The notes below the pieces were generated by a model. It was not told the DNA's origin. It searched no databases and saw only the letters and a list, made by a program, of their open reading frames with translations. The position numbers and the translations under genes are program-made. A DNA stretch of 64,000 nucleotides from Methanolobus sp. GTDB taxonomy: Archaea > Halobacteriota > Methanosarcinia > Methanosarcinales > Methanosarcinaceae. Position 1 is the first letter of the stretch. Each line of letters opens with the position of its first letter. Location of the stretch: positions 1 to 64,000 of the forward strand of contig JASKKT010000005.1 in assembly GCA_030154025.1 (NCBI GenBank), read 5' to 3'. Positions 31,608 through 41,326 of the stretch are shown one piece after another.

Positions 31608-34600
31608 TTACTTACTCACGGTCATATCCGTACCATTTGCCTCGGCACTCACCTGCGGGTTATAGTACGAATATGCCCTGCTCTCCTGCCCGACGGCCTT
31701 CACCGGGAACAGTGCCTTCATATGGATATTGAATCTTATCTCCTCTCCCGGCTGCATGTCATCGATGTAGAGTATAACCTTGCGGCCTGCGACCTCGTAG
31801 CGGGTTATCACGCCTTCGTCCTTAAGGGCCGTGAGGCTTGATGTGACAGGTGTGAATCCCGTGGGCACCGCAATATCCACTATCATCATTCCGCTGGATG
31901 TTAGACCGCCATCGACGCCGCGCAGGCCGTTGTACTTCACCCTGGTGTTCACGGTCACGATATCGTTCACCGTGACATTGGAGGAATCATAATCCACATC
32001 AAGTTCTATCTCTTTCTGCGGAGTGATATCCGGCAGTATCACATTAAAGCGCCTTACAAGCTGGTAACTCACCTCTCCCGTGCCCTCAAGTTCGAGCCTG
32101 GCCCGGGATGCGTTATGGGGGATCTCCACTATCTGCACCACATCGAAATTGCGGGAACCTATTTCTATGGACCTGATAGTGGTGTTGCCTGCGAGTACAG
32201 TTACGGTTGCATTCACATCCCTGCCGGCTGAGGCTGCAGCACTCATAAGCGCCCTGAAGGCCATGACCGTATCCTGGGTGCTGGAGAAACCGCCGTTGGA
32301 GTTGCGCTGTGCTGCTATCCACTTCAGTGAAGAGCTGGCCACAGGGTTCTTTGCCTCTATGAGCGCAAGGGTTGCATAGGCCGTGGTCTCGACATTCTTG
32401 CTTGACGGCACCATGAAATCATAGCCGCGGTGCTCGTATGGCATTGGAACGTTAGCCTCTCCATAGCCCCAGTATGTGCCACTGTCATCCTGCTTTGCAA
32501 GTGCGAGCAGGTCGTTCAGGGCTTTATCGGCAAACGGGCTGTCAAGCTTCTGCAGTGCAATGGTACCGATTGCAAGTGCATAGGGGTCCTTCTGGGCTGC
32601 AAGGTTGTCCTCAAGGTACTTGCGGGCACCGGCCATCACTACCGGATTAGCGGAGCCGTACTCATCAAGGGCCAGGGTCACATAAGCAGTCAGGGCATAG
32701 GTGCCGCTGACACCGCCCATCATATCCTCATGTATCACAAAGCCCACCGGCTCCCAGGAGCCGTCAGCCTGTTGGTGGGATTCTATCCAGGAAGCGGAAT
32801 CATCAAGGAGACCTTCATCTATGGTTGTAAGGTCCCTTGCACCGCTGAACTGGGAAAGCACGAATGCCGTCAGCCAGAGGCTGCCCTCCGGGTCGCCCTC
32901 ACCGAAGGCCGAGAAGGAGCCGTCGCTGTGCCTGTATGTGAGCTGGCGCTGGTAACCTGTGACTATGTACATTTCTGCCTTGGCCTTGACCTGCGGGTTA
33001 TCCTGCCCAGATGCCTCGAGATAGCGCAGCACTTCAACATCAGTTGAGAAGAGCATCATGTTCTGCTCACCGCAGCCATAGGGCATCCCCAGCAGGTCAT
33101 CAACACCGTTGATGGTCTGGGCCACTATGCTAGGGCTGAAGCTTACAAGCACCTTCCCGGAATCAGGGACTATTCCTTCGGGAAGTGTTGCGTCCATTAT
33201 CACTGACCCGTTCTTCAGGATACCGTTGTCCACAAGCTCCCTTGTAACGCCTTCAGGTTCAACGATCAGCTCTTTCCTGACAGCATCGGCCTTCTCTGTA
33301 GTCTGGCCCTTTATCTCGATGACCTTCCTGCCTACATCCGTGGGCCGGATGGTGAAACTTGCATAGCCGACACTGTTGGCATCCACTGTGACCTCCTCCA
33401 CATCCTCGCCTACGATATCGAACCAGTCGGCATCCGACAGAGTGAGCATAACGTTCTGCTCCCTGTCAAGGTAATTGTATACCTGCACCTGTACAGGGAA
33501 CTCCTCGCCCCTGATGACCGAGTACGGCAGGTCGGGGTCGATGAAGAAGTCCTGGAACACCCTCAGCCCGGCCTCGGAAATACCTATACCGTCAGGACCC
33601 GAGGACACCGCATGCAGCCTCCAGGTGGTGATACTGTCAGGAGCGATCAGCTCAAGGCTGGCAAGCCCCTGCTCATCCGTGAGCAGGTCAGGCATCCACA
33701 TCCATGTCTCAGGGAAGAACTGGCGCATTCTCTGCACTTCGGCAAGGGAAGCGCCCGAACCTGTCTCCTGTGGAGAGGCTTCGTCAGAGTCTGTGACGGT
33801 ATCCATAGGCGCTTCCATGGCAGGGGCATCTACAGGCATTTCATTCTCAACGCCTTTGAACATGTCATCAAAACCGCCTGCAAAACCGTCGGCTTCCCAG
33901 CCCCGGGTTTGCGATCTCGGGACATTGATGCCCGGGGAGGCCATTACTGTCACACCGGTGCTTTCCAGCATCTCATAGGCACCCTCACGGTACCAGTGGG
34001 GATGCGATTCTGCCTGGGGCTCCATGAAGCGTTTTTCCAGCTCGTCGAACACCTGTTTAAGGTTGAGCCTGCCTTCGCTCAGTGAGTACACGGACTCATC
34101 AACGATGGAGAAGCCTATCATGGACCTGCTGCCTGCATCGAAGTTAACGGTCACATTGTCCCCCGGCCCCACGGACTCGCTGTTAAAGGAATTCTGCAGG
34201 TCCACCTGTGAGGAGAACTGCACCTCAAAAGGCAGCACATCCACGGAAACCTCGCTGTTGGGATTGATCATGTATGCCACGACCTTTGCCTGCGGGCTCA
34301 TCTGCATGGTCACAGGGATATCGATGTCCTGATTCCTGTTTGTGCCCGAATACACGGTCCTTCCGTTGGCGAACACATCGTAGAACACAGTTCCCGGATT
34401 GGTGGAGTACACCCTGAAGGAGATGGTGTCTCCCACCTCCGGGACTCCGTCGGTGAGCTGAGTTATATGGATGAAACTTGCGCTTGGCGAGTATACGGCA
34501 TTCAGTTCCTTGTATGCATACGCACTGTCGGCACTCGCCGTAATGGAGCACTGCATGGCTGACTCAGGCACATCATAGGTAATGAGAGCAACACCGTTCT

Positions 34601-35834
34601 TTGTGGACACGGTTTGCTGGTCCCTGTTATCCTGATATGATTCGTCCGTGAATGCCGCATCAACGGTCACCTGAGTATCCACAGGCTTTCCTCCCGGATC
34701 CTTGGTCACCACAAGCACCTGGAGCGGCATGCCTGGCTTGATATAACTGGATTCGGGAATTATCTGGAGCACTAGAGGAGATTCAGCAATGATCAGCAGC
34801 TTGTTGCTGGTCTCGCTATGGTTACCCGTATCAGTGACCGTGACATTGAGCATCAGGCTTGCCTGCCCGCCAGCACCATAGGTTCCTGCTGCATATCTCA
34901 CGGCAGGGAGCTCGAAATCTACAGAGCCGTTGCTGAGCCTTGCATTATAGGTGGCATACTGCTCCCATTCGCCTACATAGCGGAAGGCTTCCACAAGCAC
35001 CTCGCCTTCCACGTCCTTGCCAAAGAAATAAGAAGATGATACTGTGCCTGTTATCTTGTCCGATACAAGGAACCAGTCCTGCGGCGTGCTTACGGCCACA
35101 TCGAACTTCGGAAGCACATACTTGTCCACCTGGATGTCCACATTGGAAACAGAATCCCCGGCTGTTGCCTTTATCTTCCATGTACCCAGATTGAGTTCCG
35201 AAGCCAGGGGCAGATCGAAGGAAGCTACACCATATTCGTTGGAGCTCACTTCCTCCTTGAATACCTTGATGCCTTTTGCATCCATTATTTCCACTACTAT
35301 GTCCTGCTCCACAGGCACCAGGTTGTTGTTAAGGGAAAGTATCCTGCCGTGGACTGTCTGGCCCGGCTTGTATATGGGCTTATCAGTTTCGATGAAGAGC
35401 GGATTGTTCCTTACCACTTCCACAGTGGCGGTGAAATTGCGCTCATAACCTGCCGGTCTTGCCGTGAGCACATAGCGCCCTTCCTTCACATCAGGCACTT
35501 CGAAGGAAGCTACTGAATTTCCTGCAGCCGTGGTGGATGCGGTGATAAGCGGGACCTCGGTGTTATTCTCGTCCACAAGGGCATATTCGATGCAGCGGCT
35601 GACCGGCTCTCCTTTATCAAAGGCTGCCATGGTTATGGAACTCTCACTGCCGGAGAAGAGCACCTTAGGAGCCAGAATAAAGAATTCATCTCCCGCACCT
35701 GAGAGCTGGCCGGTGCACGGACCGGCGAGGTTGGAAGAGAGTTGATCTTTGTTGCCGATACACCCTGAGATAAGGGAGAAGAGTATAAGCATGCATACCA
35801 CGCATGACCATGCCTTGACTGCTACAAGTTTCAT
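31608..35834 (-). CDS. Alpha-2-macroglobulin/complement C3-like thioester lipoprotein
   Basis: Lipobox LISGC; MPYGCGEQNMM thioester; VIHEDMMGG; FFPETWMWMPDL; RNSNGGFSSTQDTV; start chosen at MKLVAVKAWSC. Confidence 0.93.
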   Translation of the reverse strand: MKLVAVKAWSCVVCMLILFSLISGCIGNKDQLSSNLAGPCTGQLSGAGDEFFILAPKVLFSGSESSITMAAFDKGEPVSRCIEYALVDENNTEVPLITASTTAAGNSVASFEVPDVKEGRYVLTARPAGYERNFTATVEVVRNNPLFIETDKPIYKPGQTVHGRILSLNNNLVPVEQDIVVEIMDAKGIKVFKEEVSSNEYGVASFDLPLASELNLGTWKIKATAGDSVSNVDIQVDKYVLPKFDVAVSTPQDWFLVSDKITGTVSSSYFFGKDVEGEVLVEAFRYVGEWEQYATYNARLSNGSVDFELPAVRYAAGTYGAGGQASLMLNVTVTDTGNHSETSNKLLIIAESPLVLQIIPESSYIKPGMPLQVLVVTKDPGGKPVDTQVTVDAAFTDESYQDNRDQQTVSTKNGVALITYDVPESAMQCSITASADSAYAYKELNAVYSPSASFIHITQLTDGVPEVGDTISFRVYSTNPGTVFYDVFANGRTVYSGTNRNQDIDIPVTMQMSPQAKVVAYMINPNSEVSVDVLPFEVQFSSQVDLQNSFNSESVGPGDNVTVNFDAGSRSMIGFSIVDESVYSLSEGRLNLKQVFDELEKRFMEPQAESHPHWYREGAYEMLESTGVTVMASPGINVPRSQTRGWEADGFAGGFDDMFKGVENEMPVDAPAMEAPMDTVTDSDEASPQETGSGASLAEVQRMRQFFPETWMWMPDLLTDEQGLASLELIAPDSITTWRLHAVSSGPDGIGISEAGLRVFQDFFIDPDLPYSVIRGEEFPVQVQVYNYLDREQNVMLTLSDADWFDIVGEDVEEVTVDANSVGYASFTIRPTDVGRKVIEIKGQTTEKADAVRKELIVEPEGVTRELVDNGILKNGSVIMDATLPEGIVPDSGKVLVSFSPSIVAQTINGVDDLLGMPYGCGEQNMMLFSTDVEVLRYLEASGQDNPQVKAKAEMYIVTGYQRQLTYRHSDGSFSAFGEGDPEGSLWLTAFVLSQFSGARDLTTIDEGLLDDSASWIESHQQADGSWEPVGFVIHEDMMGGVSGTYALTAYVTLALDEYGSANPVVMAGARKYLEDNLAAQKDPYALAIGTIALQKLDSPFADKALNDLLALAKQDDSGTYWGYGEANVPMPYEHRGYDFMVPSSKNVETTAYATLALIEAKNPVASSSLKWIAAQRNSNGGFSSTQDTVMAFRALMSAAASAGRDVNATVTVLAGNTTIRSIEIGSRNFDVVQIVEIPHNASRARLELEGTGEVSYQLVRRFNVILPDITPQKEIELDVDYDSSNVTVNDIVTVNTRVKYNGLRGVDGGLTSSGMMIVDIAVPTGFTPVTSSLTALKDEGVITRYEVAGRKVILYIDDMQPGEEIRFNIHMKALFPVKAVGQESRAYSYYNPQVSAEANGTDMTVSK

Positions 35835-36041
35835 TTTTACCACGACCTGTGCCTGGAGGAAAGTGATTAAATCTTTAGTTAAAGTGTACGAGGCAGGTCC
35901 GTATATACTTTGCTTAAACTTCAATGGGGTTTGAAGTTATAGATGAAAACACATTTCCACATGCCATCGGCCATGGTATTTGCGTGCTTTCAGATGTTTT
36001 GATAGCGTCGCCCTGTGAATGAGCACAGGTATAAATAGGTG

Positions 36042-36118
36042 AAATGTTATGTTAGATATAACTAACATTAAAGTAATTAAATATAACATTTAGATGTAAA
36101 TAGATAGCATAATGTTAG
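36042..36118. promoter_or_regulatory. Nested palindromes upstream of DUF2178/XRE pair
   Basis: AAATGTTAT...ATAACATTT enclosing ATGTTAG-N6-CTAACAT, plus a third ATGTTAG at 36112. Confidence 0.5.
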
Positions 36119-36140
36119 AACAATATCGGAGCTGATAATA

Positions 36141-36536
36141 ATGAACAAAATGGAAAAATACACGAAAACTATGTACTCCATAGCTGCGATCGTGATCATG
36201 GCAGGAGTGGCAATGGTGGCTTTCCTGGAGAATTATCAGGAAATGGCCATCGGTCTGATAAATGCAGGTGCAGTGATCATCTTTGTTACATTCATAAGGG
36301 CAAAAAGATTCAAGGATGGCCCGATGAAGGATGAGAGGACCGTCAGGATTGGTTCTTACGGACTCTCCTACTCATGGTTCGTCACAATTGTTCTGCTTGC
36401 CGTACTGTTCTGGGTGAACTACTTTGAACTCGTGAAACTGACAGTTGACCAGGTACTGGGATTGCTGATCCTGGTAATGGCGGTCACTGCAAAGGGATTC
36501 CAGTGGTACCTGTTCAGGAAGGGCGATGTGGAGTAA
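36141..36536 (+). CDS. DUF2178-like membrane protein
   Basis: Four predicted TM segments; DERTVRIGSYGLSYSWF; followed by XRE regulator. Confidence 0.75.
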   Translation: MNKMEKYTKTMYSIAAIVIMAGVAMVAFLENYQEMAIGLINAGAVIIFVTFIRAKRFKDGPMKDERTVRIGSYGLSYSWFVTIVLLAVLFWVNYFELVKLTVDQVLGLLILVMAVTAKGFQWYLFRKGDVE

Positions 36537-36548
36537 GCAGAGGCGAAG

Positions 36549-36755
36549 ATGAAGACCAGAATAAAGGAGCTTAGGGCCAGATACGACATGACCCAGGAAG
36601 ACCTTGCCAGCCGTGTGGGAGTCAGGAGGGAGACCATAGGGTTCCTCGAGAAAGGCAAGTACAACCCCTCGCTCAAACTCGCATACAAGGTTGCAAGATG
36701 CCTGCAGACCAGCATAGACGAGCTCTTTATATTTGAGGAAGAAGACCTCGTATAA
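36549..36755 (+). CDS. XRE-family HTH regulator
   Basis: [49 protein letters not shown]. Confidence 0.93.
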   Translation: MKTRIKELRARYDMTQEDLASRVGVRRETIGFLEKGKYNPSLKLAYKVARCLQTSIDELFIFEEEDLV

Positions 36756-36779
36756 GAGAATTGTACAGGACAGGAACAC

Positions 36780-37322
36780 ATGGAAACTAAAACAAAGGTC
36801 TGGCTGGCCTCGGACGGTAAGCCGGTCATTGGTGCGGGGAAAGTGGCCCTCCTTAAGGCAATCGATGAGGAGCGCTCCCTCAGGAAAGCCTGCGAGAGGC
36901 TGGACATCTCCTACAAGCACGCGTGGAACGTGCTTAACACCATGAACGAGAGGCTTGGAAAAGACGTGGTGACGACCGTGCGGGGAGGAAAGGACCAGGG
37001 GACCTTCCTCACAGAAGAAGGCCGTCAGCTTATCCGCGAGTACGAGCACAACAGGGACTTCATCGAGGATACCATGAAGGACGAGGGCTCATGGGAGAAC
37101 ATAGGACTGAAGATATCGGCACGGAACAGGATACCGGGCAAAGTGACCAGGGTTGAAAGTGAAGGACTTATCGCAAAGGTAACCCTTGAGATAGAGCCCT
37201 CGGTCCTGACGTCCGTAATCACCAGCGAGGCCGTAGAAAGGCTCGATATCCGGCCGGGGGACGAGGTCTTCGCTATAGTCAAATCCACCGAGGTTCTCCT
37301 GGGTAAAAAGGCTAAGCAGTAA
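36780..37322 (+). CDS. ModE-like molybdate-responsive regulator (LysR-type HTH plus TOBE domain)
   Basis: KVALLKAIDEERSLRKACERLDISYKHAWNVLNTMN; TOBE-like NRIPGKVTRVESEGLIAKVTLEI. Confidence 0.88.
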   Translation: METKTKVWLASDGKPVIGAGKVALLKAIDEERSLRKACERLDISYKHAWNVLNTMNERLGKDVVTTVRGGKDQGTFLTEEGRQLIREYEHNRDFIEDTMKDEGSWENIGLKISARNRIPGKVTRVESEGLIAKVTLEIEPSVLTSVITSEAVERLDIRPGDEVFAIVKSTEVLLGKKAKQ

Positions 37323-37331
37323 TATTAGAAA

Positions 37332-38462
37332 TCACTGCTTGCACTGTTTTTTGGAGACACCGTGAACAATGAAAGGAAGCAGCGCCAGTGCAAACACCAG
37401 CTTCAATGGCTCAGGTAGTATCTCACTTGCACTGCCAACAACTGAACTCGCCTCGATCCCGAGCCTGAAATAGATCAGGTCCAGCAGCAGGCCAAAGCCC
37501 AGCGAGCAGATGGCTATCATTCCCAGATAGAGAGCAGCGCTTCTTTTACCGAGGAACCTTGTCACCATAGTAAGCGTGGCGGCATTTGTTGCAGGCCCGG
37601 CAAGCAGGAAGACGAATGCTGTCCCCGGGCTCATTCCCTTGGCGATGAGGGCTGCTGCCAGCGGTGTTGATGCAGTTGCGCAGATATAGAGGGGAATACC
37701 CACCACAAGCATGAAAAGCATGGAAGTGATGCCGCCTCCCAGGTAAGAGCTCACAAGCTCATACGGGACTGCATAGGAGATCATGCCGGCAAGGACTATG
37801 CCCAATACAAGCCACCTGGAAATATCTCCAAGGAGCTCAACGAAGGCATATCTTACGCCCTCCTTGAGCCGGCCAGCTCCCGGGGGGACGGCATCCCTTG
37901 CAGGAGAAGGCTGGCATGAGCAGGAAGAGTCGCTGCATGCAGTCAGGGGCTGGAGCATAAGTACGTTCTTTTTCCCGGAAGCCGTTTTCACAACGGCCTT
38001 GTCCCCGGCTACCGGGAGCTTTTGAGGATCGAGGAAATTCTCCGCTATCCCTGCCGAAAGGGCGGTTATGAAAGCTACCAGCGGACGGAACACGGTCATT
38101 ATAGGGTCAAGCAGGGCATAGGTTATAGCTACTGAATCAACGCCTGTTTCGGGAGTGGAGATCAGGAATGACAATGTGGCACCCTTTGTAGCCCCTCTTT
38201 TCTGTAGTGACAGGGCAGTGGGCACCACGCCACAGGAGCAGAGGGGAATCGGGACTCCAAGCAATGATGCATGCAGTGCCGACCTGACCTTTCCTGCGGA
38301 GCTGCCCAGATATCTCATGATCTGCTTCTCAGGGATATATACATGCAGAAGGCCAGCTATAACGAACCCCAGGAAGAGGTAAGGAGCCATTTCCACGAAG
38401 AGATGCCATGATTCCATGGCAATTCCCGCCAGTATTGAAAGTTGTGCATCCATTTTCATCAC
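37332..38462 (-). CDS. Permease, SO_0444/DUF318-like metal efflux family
   Basis: CSCGVVPTALSLQKRGATKGATLSFLISTPETGVDSVAITYALL; paired with ArsR regulator. Confidence 0.85.
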   Translation of the reverse strand: MMKMDAQLSILAGIAMESWHLFVEMAPYLFLGFVIAGLLHVYIPEKQIMRYLGSSAGKVRSALHASLLGVPIPLCSCGVVPTALSLQKRGATKGATLSFLISTPETGVDSVAITYALLDPIMTVFRPLVAFITALSAGIAENFLDPQKLPVAGDKAVVKTASGKKNVLMLQPLTACSDSSCSCQPSPARDAVPPGAGRLKEGVRYAFVELLGDISRWLVLGIVLAGMISYAVPYELVSSYLGGGITSMLFMLVVGIPLYICATASTPLAAALIAKGMSPGTAFVFLLAGPATNAATLTMVTRFLGKRSAALYLGMIAICSLGFGLLLDLIYFRLGIEASSVVGSASEILPEPLKLVFALALLPFIVHGVSKKQCKQ

Positions 38463-38818
38463 TCATGCTCTGAGACGTGTTTCCGGCACATGTCAATGAG
38501 GGTATGCACGTGCTCATCTGCAATATGGTAGACTGCGAACCGGCCTTCCTTTTTCACGCGCACCAGATCAAGCTGGCGCAGGGTCCGCAGGCTATGGGAG
38601 ATGGCAGGCTGGGAAATATCAAGTGCCCCTTCAAGCTCCTTGACACACAGGCCGCCCCCGGAAAGCAGGAATAGTATCTTCAGCCGGGTCTCTGACTGCA
38701 ATGCACCGAAGATGTCGCATATCCTGCAAAGCTCATCCTCCGAAGGAATGCTTTGCAAGAGAAGTGATATTGATTCTTGATCGGCACATACATGCTCTGG
38801 ATCATCTGTCATAAACAT
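38459..38818 (-). CDS. ArsR/SmtB-family metalloregulator
   Basis: LQSETRLKILFLLSGGGLCVKELEGALDISQPAISHSLRTLRQLDLVRVKKEGRFAVYHI. Confidence 0.92.
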   Translation of the reverse strand: MFMTDDPEHVCADQESISLLLQSIPSEDELCRICDIFGALQSETRLKILFLLSGGGLCVKELEGALDISQPAISHSLRTLRQLDLVRVKKEGRFAVYHIADEHVHTLIDMCRKHVSEHE

Positions 38819-38852
38819 ATGAACATATGTGCATATATTTATGCATATTGCA
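38811..38852. promoter_or_regulatory. AT-rich palindrome cluster upstream of arsR-like gene
   Basis: ATAAACATATGAACATATGTGCATATATTTATGCATAT overlaps the start codon. Confidence 0.4.
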
Positions 38853-38889
38853 TGAGGGCCAGAGAGATCGGCCGATTTATCTTACGGAC

Positions 38890-39657
38890 TCATATAACTA
38901 AAAGCATGACAATGGCAAAGAATAGCAATGATAGCAGGTCCTTTTTCCGGAGCTGCGGTTCATGAAGGGAGCTGCGGTGATGACCCTGGTAGCAGCGGCT
39001 TTCCATGGCAACAGCCACATCCTCTGCAGAGCTGAAGGCAGTCCTGATCATGGGAACAGACAAGGAATAGAGAGCTCGTGCAGGATTTTTCTTTGCATCC
39101 AGGCCACGTGAGATCTGGGAATCCCGGAGGTGGTTAAAGCTTTCATAAAGAAGAGGCACGAAGTGCAGGGAAAGGAACATCATGGTCGCAAGGTCAAAGG
39201 AGGAGATGCCGAATTTCCTTGAAGGTAAAGGGCGAAGCATGCGTTCTATCCCCGCCGTCATCATGGAGGGACTTGTTGTGGCTGTGAGAAGTGAGGCGAA
39301 CATCAGCAGGAGAATGAATCGCAGGATAAGCAGTGATCCTTTTACCAGTCCCTGGTATGTGGCATCCAGCCCCATCAGGGAGAATAGGGGATCACCTCCG
39401 GTAAGGAAGAGCTGAAGAGTGAATATCAGGGCCAGGAATATCAGCATAGGCCTGAGGGATCCGAATACTACCCTGGGAGATACGGAGGAAATAAGAAGCA
39501 GTAGATAGAACACCAGCAATATGGCGGCCATTTCCCTGAAAGTGGAGGACATGAAGATGCTGATGCTTGCTACCAGCATTGCAGTTATCTTCACCCTCGG
39601 GTCAAGCATGTGAAGAAAAGAGTTGCCTGGGACATACCTGAACAGAAGGGTGCTCAC
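38890..39657 (-). CDS. ecfT: ECF transporter T component (EcfT/BioN)
   Basis: MLDPRVKITAMLVASISIFMSS; R-G-L-A motif DSQISRGLDAKKNP. Confidence 0.92.
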   Translation of the reverse strand: MSTLLFRYVPGNSFLHMLDPRVKITAMLVASISIFMSSTFREMAAILLVFYLLLLISSVSPRVVFGSLRPMLIFLALIFTLQLFLTGGDPLFSLMGLDATYQGLVKGSLLILRFILLLMFASLLTATTSPSMMTAGIERMLRPLPSRKFGISSFDLATMMFLSLHFVPLLYESFNHLRDSQISRGLDAKKNPARALYSLSVPMIRTAFSSAEDVAVAMESRCYQGHHRSSLHEPQLRKKDLLSLLFFAIVMLLVI

Positions 39658-40493
39658 TGCTCAGTTGCCCCCGTGACCCTCTTTGGCCCCAGCATGCGGG
39701 ATATTTCCCGGAAGGCCTCATCTGTGTCGAAGATGTCGCCCCTTACATCGAATCCCCTGGTACGCAGTTCCTTCATGAGGCATGTGATCTCAGGAAGAGG
39801 AAGGGAGCCATGCCCGGCATACTCTGCAGGAGTACCGCTGAACACGAGCCTTCCCCGGTCAAGCCAGTATACATGGTCTGCAAGGGACAACATATCCGAT
39901 ACACGATGGGATACCACAATGATCGTGATGCCATTTGAATTGAGGAGCCTGAGAGCGGAAATGAGCAAGCTCTTATTCTCTGCATCCAGTCCTGAGAGAG
40001 GTTCATCCAGCACCAGATATTCCGGCCTGCATGCCAGGACGCCTGCTATGGCAACCAGCCTCTTCTGGCCTCCACTCAGTCTTAAGGGTGACTCGGCGGA
40101 GATATCCTTACCAAGGCCAAGTAATTCCAGTGCATAATGCACCTGCTTTTCAATTTCAGGCCCCCGGAGCCCGAAGTTTTTAGGACCGAAGGCCAGCTCC
40201 TCAAAGACAGTCCTCCCGAAGAGTTGCTGCCGGGGAAACTGGAAAAGCATACCTACCCTGGACCTCACTTTCTTTTCAGATGCTTGCATGCCATCTACGG
40301 TCACCTGTCCCGAACAGGGCCTGAGCAGGCCGTTGAAATGCCGTATAAGTGTCGATTTGCCTGAGCCGATGGCACCGCCTATGAGCACGAACTCGCCCCT
40401 GCCGATGGAGAGACTGACATCCTCAAGGGCGGTCCTCTCCAGAGAAGTGCCGGGGTTGTAACGGAAATTCACATCCCGGACCACTATTGACAC
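39654..40493 (-). CDS. ecfA2: ECF transporter ATPase EcfA2
   Basis: GGAIGSGKSTLIRHFNGLLRP; LSGGQKRLVAIAG; LDEPLSGLD. Confidence 0.93.
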   Translation of the reverse strand: MSIVVRDVNFRYNPGTSLERTALEDVSLSIGRGEFVLIGGAIGSGKSTLIRHFNGLLRPCSGQVTVDGMQASEKKVRSRVGMLFQFPRQQLFGRTVFEELAFGPKNFGLRGPEIEKQVHYALELLGLGKDISAESPLRLSGGQKRLVAIAGVLACRPEYLVLDEPLSGLDAENKSLLISALRLLNSNGITIIVVSHRVSDMLSLADHVYWLDRGRLVFSGTPAEYAGHGSLPLPEITCLMKELRTRGFDVRGDIFDTDEAFREISRMLGPKRVTGATEQ

Positions 40494-41296
40494 AGAGCCT
40501 CCAGCAACTCGTCCTTCGTAAGGGCAAGCCCGATATCGGGGAATCCTGCACTGGCAAGCATTTTTGAGAGTGCTGCCACAGGTGGTATCTCAACTCCATA
40601 CCTTTCGAGGTCGTATTTTTTGAATACATCCCGGGGAGATGCGTCAGCCACAACGCTTCCTGAATCCATGATAATGAGACGATCCGCATCCACAGCCTCC
40701 TCGAGCCGGTGAGTGACACAGATAACAGTAGTGTCTTGCTCACGGATGCGCCTGACAGCGTCAAGTACTTCCTGCCTTGAGAGAGGATCGAGCATGGAAG
40801 TGACCTCATCCAATACGATACATTGGGACTCCATTGCAAGCACTCCTGCAATAGCAAGCTTCTGCTTCTGGCCGCCACTGAGGGCACGGGGAGAATGGGA
40901 CCTTAGTTCACAGATCCCCATGGTCTCCATAGAGCTTTCCACAAGCTCCTTTATCCTTGCAGAGGGAAGGCCCATGTTCTCCGGGCCAAAGGCGATGTCC
41001 TCCTCCACGGTCATGCCGATGAACTGGGAGTCAGGATCCTGGAAGACGATACCCACGGCCTTGCGGATAGCAGGGTGGTGTTTCTTCTGCGAAGTGCACA
41101 AGCCGTTCACATGTACGGAGCCACCCGAGGGAAGGAGCAAGGCATTGATGTGCCGGATAAGGGAGGATTTACCGCTGCCGTTCCTCCCTGCAATGACAAC
41201 AAATTCACCTTCATCGATCTGCAGGCTCACTGAGTCCAGTGCCGGAGTCCCGTCAGGATAAGTGTGACACAGGTCGCGGATATCTATCATGTTCAT
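40484..41296 (-). CDS. ecfA1: ECF transporter ATPase EcfA1
   Basis: [46 protein letters not shown]. Confidence 0.93.
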   Translation of the reverse strand: MNMIDIRDLCHTYPDGTPALDSVSLQIDEGEFVVIAGRNGSGKSSLIRHINALLLPSGGSVHVNGLCTSQKKHHPAIRKAVGIVFQDPDSQFIGMTVEEDIAFGPENMGLPSARIKELVESSMETMGICELRSHSPRALSGGQKQKLAIAGVLAMESQCIVLDEVTSMLDPLSRQEVLDAVRRIREQDTTVICVTHRLEEAVDADRLIIMDSGSVVADASPRDVFKKYDLERYGVEIPPVAALSKMLASAGFPDIGLALTKDELLEALCQ

Positions 41297-41326
41297 CTCC
41301 CGGGCGCAATGCTATCCATGGGGCAC

